Shown here in pieces: positions 1 to 6,600 of a DNA stretch of 21,306 nt (positions are counted from its first letter, which is position 1; each line of letters opens with the position of its first letter). The translations under genes and the position numbers were made by a program. Origin of the DNA: a virus; the IMG/VR virus record IMGVR_UViG_3300047468_000076, positions 1-21,306 of that record; one strand, 5' to 3'. The notes beneath the pieces are model-generated. The model ran no database searches and was not told the origin of the DNA. It worked only from the letters and a program-made list of their open reading frames with translations.

Positions 1-1
1 C

Positions 2-421
2 GCAGCGACCATCGCGGCCGATGCGCGCTACTGGAAAACAGGGCAAGCCGCCGTCGGCAAGGGCATCACGACGAGCGGCGACGCCGCCCAGCAGCTCGAC
101 CGCATCACGCGGTCGTGCGGGCTATCGTGGTCGATTCAAGACGGCCAGCTGCAGTTTCTGCCAACGCGCGCGGCAGCGCTACCGGACCCGCCGATTCTGC
201 TGTCGCCGCAGAGCGGCTTGATTGAGTCGCCAGAACTCGGAAAAGACCAGATAGTGAAGGCTCGCACGCTCATGCTGCCGGGCTTGTATCCCGGCCGCCA
301 GGTCGAGCTCGACACGCGCTACGTCGACGGCGTCTATCGCATCGACTCTGTGACGTACAAGGGCGAGTGGCTCGGCAACGATTGGGGCACCGAGCTCGAG
401 CTGAGCGCTCTGCAGCGCTAG
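2..421 (+). CDS. Phage baseplate hub / tail protein, C-terminal part (gene cut by window start)
   Basis: An open frame enters from the left edge and ends with TAG at 419-421, leaving the last 139 residues. The visible part contains LSWSIQDGQLQFLP, then a segment PPILLSPQSGLIESPELGKD, and later DGVYRIDSVTYKGEWLGNDWG. This pattern (intrinsic ruler of the hub's third domain, then a final barrel that ends in a 'DGVYRI..V.YKGD' strand) is what I know from contractile-tail hub proteins (XkdQ or Mu gp44/P2 gpD-like). The hub sits under the tail tube and carries the spike. The next genes (spike, wedge, J, I) are in the usual order, which supports the call. The true start is outside the window. Assignment to one named family is inference; that it is a tail or baseplate protein is fairly safe. 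Confidence 0.75.
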   Translation, partial: AATIAADARYWKTGQAAVGKGITTSGDAAQQLDRITRSCGLSWSIQDGQLQFLPTRAAALPDPPILLSPQSGLIESPELGKDQIVKARTLMLPGLYPGRQVELDTRYVDGVYRIDSVTYKGEWLGNDWGTELELSALQR

Positions 422-460
422 CCCCTTGCGCTCGGCGCGACTCTGCCGCTACGCGCCCGT

Positions 461-628
461 ATGCAGAGCACCGACCCAACGCCCACCGAAGAAATCACCG
501 CGACGCTCGATCTGCCGGAGCCGGCCATCCCGACTGGCGACCTGCAGCCCGTGCCGGCGCCGGCGAGCGCCGAAGCCGACCTCGAGGCCGACGACCTCGC
601 GAGCGCCTTAGTCGCGCCCGACGCGTGA
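461..628 (+). CDS. Small acidic 55-aa protein, translationally coupled to the spike gene
   Basis: An ATG at 461 opens a 55-codon frame ending in TGA at 626-628. That stop overlaps the GTG start of the spike gene (625-627), a GTGA overlap typical of coupled genes in this operon. The product is acidic and rich in Pro and Ala (motifs PTPTEEIT and EADLEADDLASAL), has no Cys, and has no hydrophobic segment. It fills the otherwise empty 200 bp between hub and spike genes. I do not recognise a family. It may be a small structural or assembly peptide, or a non-functional leader. The overlap and the otherwise tight gene packing are the main support. Confidence 0.5.
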   Translation: MQSTDPTPTEEITATLDLPEPAIPTGDLQPVPAPASAEADLEADDLASALVAPDA

Positions 629-1377
629 CGCTCGCAACGCCCGACTGGGCGGAGATAGTGCAGGCGGCCATCGCGTCGGCGCTCTTCGACACCCACACGG
701 CGATGCCGGGGCAAATCGTGGCAGTGCACACCGACGCGAGCGGCCGCGGCCAGCTCGCCGACGTGCGCCCTTGTCTTCGCAACGCGCTGGCGATGGCCGA
801 CGACGCAGAGGGGTTTGCGCCCTTCGTCGAAGAGGACCTGCCCATCATCCCGCGCGTGCCTATCGCGTTCCCGCAGGGCGGCGGCTTCGCCATCACATGG
901 CCGCTCGCCGCCGGCGACTTCGTCTTGCTCGTCTTCGCCGAGCGCTCTATCGACCAATGGCTCGCTACCGCGTCTAAGAGCCGCCAGGTCGCCATCTCGA
1001 CGGGCGACTTGGGGACACACACGCTCGACGGCGCCGTCGCCCTACCGCTCGGCCCGGCGCCCTTGGGACACCTCCTGAGTCCCGTGTCGTCGACCGCCAT
1101 GCGGCTCGGCTCTGATACGGGTAAGGCGATTTACGTCACGGCGAGCAAGGTCAACCTAGGCAGCTCGGCGCCGACCGACGCGGTCGCGCTCGCCTCGAAG
1201 ACCAATGGCAACTTCACCGCCAATCAGACCGACCTCACCGTGCTCGTGACAGCGCTCAAGACGGCTATCGCCGCGCTCGACCCGAGCGGGGTTATCTCGG
1301 GAGCTTTCAACACCGCCGTCGCAGCCATCCCGGCCACGCCGACCGGCGTCGGGTCGACCGTCGTCGCCAGCGACTAG
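625..1377 (+). CDS. Baseplate spike protein, Gp138 N-terminal domain type (Mu gp45-like)
   Basis: The product (250 aa from GTG 625) is the likely membrane-piercing spike or central hub protein of the baseplate. Residues about 30-135 match what I know of the Gp138_N domain: PGQIVAVHTD, then LPIIPRVPIAFPQGGGFAITWPL, AGDFVLLVFAERSIDQWL and a THTLDGAVALPLGP end. The C-terminal part has the repetitive short-strand look of a spike stem (KAIYVTASKVNLGSS, then DAVALASKTNGNF). I chose GTG 625 because it overlaps the stop of the preceding small gene and sits just before the conserved PDWAEIVQAAI stretch. The frame is open further upstream to 367, but that would overlap the hub gene and the extra residues look like a shadow. 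Order hub-spike-wedge-J-I is the Mu/P2 order. Confidence 0.8.
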   Translation: MTLATPDWAEIVQAAIASALFDTHTAMPGQIVAVHTDASGRGQLADVRPCLRNALAMADDAEGFAPFVEEDLPIIPRVPIAFPQGGGFAITWPLAAGDFVLLVFAERSIDQWLATASKSRQVAISTGDLGTHTLDGAVALPLGPAPLGHLLSPVSSTAMRLGSDTGKAIYVTASKVNLGSSAPTDAVALASKTNGNFTANQTDLTVLVTALKTAIAALDPSGVISGAFNTAVAAIPATPTGVGSTVVASD

Positions 1378-1386
1378 TTGCTCGAG

Positions 1387-1418
1387 CAACCGGTGCACCG
1401 GTGCACCGATTCGCCGGT
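1387..1418. repeat. Array of four 8-bp units (ACCGGT type) between spike and wedge genes
   Basis: In 8-bp phase the sequence reads CAACCGGT, GCACCGGT, GCACCGAT, TCGCCGGT, followed by GC. Similar arrays occur at 15418, 16731 and 17302. This one begins 9 bp after the spike stop codon and is the only copy inside the late tail operon. See the finding on candidate RHH binding sites. Confidence 0.7.
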
Positions 1419-1457
1419 GCTCTTGCGCTTCGGTCGACTCTGCCTGTACAGCCCGGC

Positions 1458-1907
1458 GTGACCGACCTTGCGCTCGACCCGCTCGACGGGGACATCGTGA
1501 TCGCTGGCGGCGACCTTGCGCTCGTCCACGGGGCCGACGCCGTCGCCCAAGACATCAAGCTGCGCGTCGCCCTATTCAAGGGCGAGTGGCCACTCGATAC
1601 CCGCGTCGGCATCGACTACCGCACGCTCTTCTTTGAGCGCCGGCCTCCCGACCAGGTCGTGCGCGCGGTGTTCACGCAGGTGCTGCGCGAGACGGGCGGC
1701 GTCGCCAGCGTCGACCGGCTGCAGATTGGCTTCGCCCGCGCGGAGCGCTCGCTCAACATCTCGGCGACCGTCACGACGACCGCCGGCGAGGTCGTGCCGG
1801 TCTACCGCGACGTGCTCGTGACGCTCGACGCATCGACCGAGCCCACAGACACCGCCACGCCCACCGGCACCGTGGCGCCCGCGCGCTTCAACGGGGGTTC
1901 ACCGTGA
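1458..1907 (+). CDS. Baseplate wedge protein, gp25/W-like (Mu gp46-like)
   Basis: The 149-aa product from GTG 1458 begins MTDLALDPLDGDIVIAGGDL and continues with AVAQDIKLRVALFKGEWPLDTRVGIDY. This is the classic gp25/W-family pattern: a short strand-turn-strand start, then a helix and the 'F.GEW..D...GI.Y' motif. The protein joins baseplate wedges and helps initiate sheath assembly. The frame is open upstream to a GTG at 1401, but that start would place the 8-bp repeat array inside the gene and precede the family's normal N-terminus, so 1458 is preferred. The last codons overlap the next gene's GTG start (GTGA, 1904-1907). Confidence 0.8.
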   Translation: MTDLALDPLDGDIVIAGGDLALVHGADAVAQDIKLRVALFKGEWPLDTRVGIDYRTLFFERRPPDQVVRAVFTQVLRETGGVASVDRLQIGFARAERSLNISATVTTTAGEVVPVYRDVLVTLDASTEPTDTATPTGTVAPARFNGGSP

Positions 1908-3082
1908 GCGGACTCACCCCGGAAGGCTTCGTCGCCAAGACCGTCTCGGAGATCATCGCCGAGCTGCAAGCCGCCCAGCGCTCGACCGTCGACGGCTCGC
2001 TCAACACCAGCGCCACCGGCGTGATCGCCAATCTCAACATGGCATTCGCGCTCGAGCTCGCCGCGTGCTGGGAAGCGATCGCCGAAGTCTACGACGCACA
2101 CGACCCTGTCAGCGCCGAAGGCATCGCGGCCGACGCCAACGGGTCGCTCGTCGGCGTGCCGCGTCTACCGGCGACGCAAGCGCTCGCCACGCTACACCTC
2201 ACGATGGCGCCGTCGACGCTCGTCCCGAGCGGCAGCGTCGTGTCTGACCCCACGCGACCTAGCGTGCGCTTCGTCACACTCGAAGACGCACTCACCTCGA
2301 CCACATCGACAAGCGTCGACGTCGCTGCCGCCGCCGAGACGGCCGGCGAGCTCACGGCCGGTGCCAACACACTCACCAAGATCGAAAGCCCGGCGTCTGG
2401 CTGGACAGCCGTCACAAACCCCCTACCTGCGATCCCTGGGCGCGACGTCGAGACCGACGAAGAGTATCGCATCCGGCAAGCCGAGCTGCGCGCGACCAGC
2501 GAGGGCTCGACGCTCGACGGCATCGTCGCCGACGTCGCCCTACTGCCTAACGTGCTCACCGCGAAGGGCTACGAAAACGTCTCAGACGTCGTCGTCAACT
2601 CGCTGCCGCCGCACTCGTTCGAGATCGTCGTCTCCGGTGGCAACGACCAGGTGATTGCGCAATCCATCTGGCGCAACAAACCGGCCGGCATCGAGACCTA
2701 CGGCACGACGAGCGTGTCGATACTCGACAGCGAGGGCGTGACGCACACGGTGCGCTTCTCACGCCCGACTGAAAAGATCGTCAACGTCACCTATGCCGCG
2801 ACCACAGATGCGAGCTACGTCGCCGCCAGCATCCGTGCGGCGCTCGAGCAAGCGAGCGTCGACCCGACGAGCCCGGCGCACTTCGGCATCGGCGAGCCGG
2901 TGTATCTCGTGCGGCTGCTCGCCATCGCATCCGAAGTGCTCGGCGTCGTCAACGTGACGCTCGACATCGCGCTCGCGCCGGCGCTGCCGCCCGATGCGAT
3001 CCCGACCTCGCCCGACAACGTCTTGCTGGTTGGCACGCGCGAAGTCGCGACCTTCGCGGGCGCGACCTGGGTCGGCCCGTGA
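1904..3082 (+). CDS. Baseplate J-like protein (Mu gp47 / P2 gpJ-like)
   Basis: This 392-aa product is the wedge arm protein of contractile baseplates. It shows the family pattern: an N-terminal helical region (ELQAAQRSTVDGSLNTSATG, then a long helix), a middle beta region (LVPSGSVVSDPTRPSVRFVT), and the hallmark stretch TNPLPAIPGRDVETDEEYRIRQ near residues 167-190. LDGIVADVALLPNV follows. Length is normal for the family. The start overlaps the wedge gene stop and the stop (TGA 3080-3082) overlaps the next gene's GTG, so all three genes are coupled. Confidence 0.88.
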   Translation: MSGLTPEGFVAKTVSEIIAELQAAQRSTVDGSLNTSATGVIANLNMAFALELAACWEAIAEVYDAHDPVSAEGIAADANGSLVGVPRLPATQALATLHLTMAPSTLVPSGSVVSDPTRPSVRFVTLEDALTSTTSTSVDVAAAAETAGELTAGANTLTKIESPASGWTAVTNPLPAIPGRDVETDEEYRIRQAELRATSEGSTLDGIVADVALLPNVLTAKGYENVSDVVVNSLPPHSFEIVVSGGNDQVIAQSIWRNKPAGIETYGTTSVSILDSEGVTHTVRFSRPTEKIVNVTYAATTDASYVAASIRAALEQASVDPTSPAHFGIGEPVYLVRLLAIASEVLGVVNVTLDIALAPALPPDAIPTSPDNVLLVGTREVATFAGATWVGP

Positions 3083-3678
3083 CGCTCACGCACAACCCTG
3101 ACGTGGTGACCCAAGGGCAAGCGCTGCCTATCTACGACCTGCGCACGCCGAAGTTTCTCGCGCTGCTCGCCACCTACCTCGAGCAGGTGCAGCAGCTCGA
3201 AGACGCTATCTACGATGTCTTCGTCGGAACGATGCTGCCGGGCGCAGAGGGCGACGCGCTCGACATGCTCGGCGAGCTCATCGGACAGCCGCGCGCCGGC
3301 CGCGACGACTTCACCTACAAACTCTGGATATCGGCGCGCATCATGCTCAACAAGTCGAGCGGTAGACCGCCCGACATTCTCGGAATCGCTCGCGCCATCA
3401 TGCCGCCGGGCGGCACCATCCTGCTCGAGGAATACTTCCCCGGGGCGTTCAAGCTCGAGCTGCTCGGCCTCACGTTCGCAACCACGGGCGTGCAGCTTCG
3501 CCAGGTATTTCAGGAGGCGAAAGCCGCGGGCGTGCGCATCGACGTTATCTTCTCCGCGGCCGACCTGGGCGAGCAGTTCACGCTCGGCGGCGCCGCTGTC
3601 ACTCCGGATATCAACGTGCAGCAAGGCTTCGCGGACATCGCGCAAACGACCGGCGGCCAGCTCGTCGGTGTGGTGTAG
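3079..3678 (+). CDS. Tail protein, P2 gpI / DUF2612-like
   Basis: The 199-aa product starts at GTG 3079 inside the J stop. Motifs such as LEDAIYDVFVGTMLPGAEGDALDMLGELIGQPR, followed by DDFTYKLWISARIMLNKSSGRPPDIL, match the 'L..A..A.G..LD.LG..VGQPR.G..D..YR..I..RI..N.S.G' pattern I know from DUF2612 and gpI-like baseplate proteins. These sit between gene J and the tail fibre and connect the fibre to the baseplate. The position here is exactly that. The C-terminal part (ATTGVQLRQVFQEAKAAGVRIDVIFS) is also typical. Mu gp48 is the functional equivalent. Confidence 0.78.
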   Translation: MTLTHNPDVVTQGQALPIYDLRTPKFLALLATYLEQVQQLEDAIYDVFVGTMLPGAEGDALDMLGELIGQPRAGRDDFTYKLWISARIMLNKSSGRPPDILGIARAIMPPGGTILLEEYFPGAFKLELLGLTFATTGVQLRQVFQEAKAAGVRIDVIFSAADLGEQFTLGGAAVTPDINVQQGFADIAQTTGGQLVGVV

Positions 3679-3680
3679 AT

Positions 3681-6600
3681 ATGGCAATCACACTCACGTT
3701 CGACCAAGTAGACGCAGGCATCCCGGCCGGCAGCGTCGACCGCGGCCGCACCGACATCAAGAGCACCGGAGCTGTCGCCGCGACGCGCGCGCACACCGTG
3801 ACGATCACGGTCGGCAACATCCCGACCGGTGCGCTCGTCGACGTCGTGCTGCTCGACGAGCCGCCCAACAGTAACCCCCTACTCACGCAGCTCGCGCCGG
3901 AGACGTGGACGCTCGAGTTTGATATCGGGTGTTGGGGTCCGTTCCGTGTGCGCGTCACGGCCACCGCGAGCGGCCAGGTGGTGTCATCTGTCACGCGGCG
4001 CATCTCGATTCGCTCGCCGGGCTACCACATCGACTACCCCGGGCTCGCCGAGAGATACGACCCGAACGCGACGCTCGTGCCGACCGTGCCGTCGGTCGAG
4101 TTGACGGAGATGAATGAGGGCTCTACCAACCGCCCTCTCGTCGACTTTCACCGACAGATGGTCGAAGCCATCGAAGGCGGCGTCGGCGGCGGCGGCGGCG
4201 GCGTAATACCCGACGGCAGCATCACCGAAGAGAAGCTCGCTCCCTCCCTTAGCGACAACCTGCTTCGCGCCGACGGGACGATACCCTTTACCGGCGACCA
4301 GAATGCCGCCGGGCACATCATCCATAACGTCGGCGTCCCACTGCTACCAGGCGACGCCGTGCCGCTCTCGAGCGTCATCGCGGCCGTCAACCGCGCCGGC
4401 ACACGCACGCCGTGCCGACTCGTTGCAACGATTCCGATCACTGCGTCGAATACGCAAGTAGTCGACTCGGTCGCCACCGTGAACGGCGACCGCGTGCTGC
4501 TCACGGCGCAAGCGTCGCCAGTCGACAACGGCATCTACATCGCCAACGACGCCGGCGCGTGGCTGCGCAGCAGCGACGCAGACTCAAGCGAAGAGCTCCT
4601 GCCGGGCATGGTGATATTCATCACCGCCGGCACCGCCTTCGCGGACAGCGGGTGGATACTCTCGACCGATGCGCCGATCTTGCTCGGCACGTCGGCGCTT
4701 ACGTTCACGCGGTTTACTGGCTCCGCGCAGCTAATCGCCGGCGCCGGGCTTACGAAGACCGTTAACTCGCTCGACGTAGTCGCGCACGCTGACGGCTCGA
4801 TAGTCGTGTCTGCAGACGCCGTGCAGGTCGGCACGCTCGCGACCGATGCGCAGCACGGGACGCGTGGCGGCGGCCCGCAGCATGCCGCTGCGACGCCGAG
4901 CGTTGCCGGGTTCCAATCGGCACTCGATAAAACCAAGCTCGACGGCATCGCCAGCGGCGCCGCTGCGCTCTCGAGCTCGGCGCCGGCGAACGTCGGCACG
5001 GCAGCCGCGGTCGGCGTCGGCACGACGGCCGCTCGAAGCGACCACGTGCATGCGCACGGCGCGCAGACCGACGGCACGCTGCACGCAGCTGCGACAACGA
5101 GTGTTGCTGGATTCCAATCGGCACTCGATAAAACCAAGCTCGACGGCATCGCCAGCGGCGCCGCGGCGCTCTCGAGCTCGACGCCGGCAGCCGTTGCGTT
5201 TACGGGCTCGGTCGGCGTCGGCACGACGGCCGCTCGAAGCGACCACGTGCATGCGCACGGCGCGCAGACCGACGGCACGCTGCACGCCGCAGCGACGCCG
5301 AGCGTTGCTGGATTCCAGTCGGCACTCGATAAAACCAAGCTCGACGCGATCGCATCGGGCGCCGCTGCACTCACCACCAACGCGCCGACGCAAATCACTG
5401 TCACGACCGCCGCCGTCGGCGTCGAGACGGCAGCGGCCAAGGGCGACCACGTGCACAGTGTGTCGACGGCCGCACCGTCCGCGCTTGCCGTCGGCGGAGC
5501 GCAGAGCACCGGCTCGGCGACGTCGCTCGCGCGCAGCGACCATGCGCACGCCATGCCGGGGCTCGTCACGACCGCGGCAGATGGGTTTGCATCGGCGGCC
5601 GACAAGCTCAAGCTCGACGGCTTGGCAACCGGCGCCGCGGCGCTCACTGGGACGGCGCCGGTCGCCGTCGACAATGCGGCGGCCGCGGTCGGCGTCGGCA
5701 CGACCGCTGCGCGACACGACCATAAGCACACCGTGAGCGTCGGCACGCCCGTCGCGCTCACCATCGGCGGCGCGAACGCGCAAGGCTCGGCGACGACGGT
5801 CGCGCGCAGCGATCACACGCACGCCATGCCGGGGCTCGTCACGACCGCGGCAGATGGGTTCGCATCGGCCGTCGACAAGCTCAAGCTCGACGGCGTCGAG
5901 ACTGGCGCGCAGGTCACCTCGTTTGCGCGCGTGCAGACGGCGCTCGCTGCGGCGAGCTCCAACGTCGGCTTCAATGCTCAGCGTCTAACCAGCGTCGCCG
6001 ACCCGACCGCCGCACAGGATGCCGCGACAAAAGCCTATGTGGACGCCGTCGCCCTAGGACTCGATACCAAGGCGTCCGTGCGTCTCGTTGCGACCACCAA
6101 CGTCGCCGCGCTCACTGGCGCCGTCGCCATCGATGGCGTCACGACATCGGCCGGCGACCGCGTGCTGCTTACCGCGCAGACCGCAGGCAGTGCAAACGGC
6201 ATATACACGACCGCTGCCGGCGCTTGGGCCCGCTCGACCGACGCTGACAGCTCGGCAGAGGTCAACTCTGGCATGTATGTGTTTGTTACCGAGGGCACCG
6301 CCAACTCAGACAGCGGATGGGCCCTCACCACCAACGACCCGATCGTGCTTGGTACGACCCCCCTCGCGTTCACACAGGTTTCCGGCGCCGGCCAAATCAT
6401 CGCCGGCGCCGGTCTGACGAAGACGGGCAACCAGCTTGACGTCGTTGCGCACGCCGACGGCTCGATTGTGGTCGCCGCCGACAGCGTGCAGCTCGGCGTG
6501 ATTGCGACCGACGCGCAGCACGGCGCGCGCGGCGGCGGCACGTTGCACGCAGCAGCCATTGCCGGCGGAGCGTCTGGCTTTCTCACGGGCGTCGACAAAA

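Noticed and set aside
367-624. Upstream extension of the spike gene to 367
   Set aside because: It would overlap the hub gene's end and the 55-aa gene. The conserved N-terminus begins just after GTG 625.
4911-5380. CRISPR array based on repeated units
   Set aside because: The repeats are 201 bp, in frame and encode the fibre protein; there are no short repeats with unique spacers.
4535-5822. Large - strand frames (up to 409 codons) inside the fibre gene
   Set aside because: They are antisense to the in-frame repeats of a clear tail fibre. High-GC third positions create long open antisense frames, and the products are low-complexity Ala/Ser/Val or Arg/Ala.
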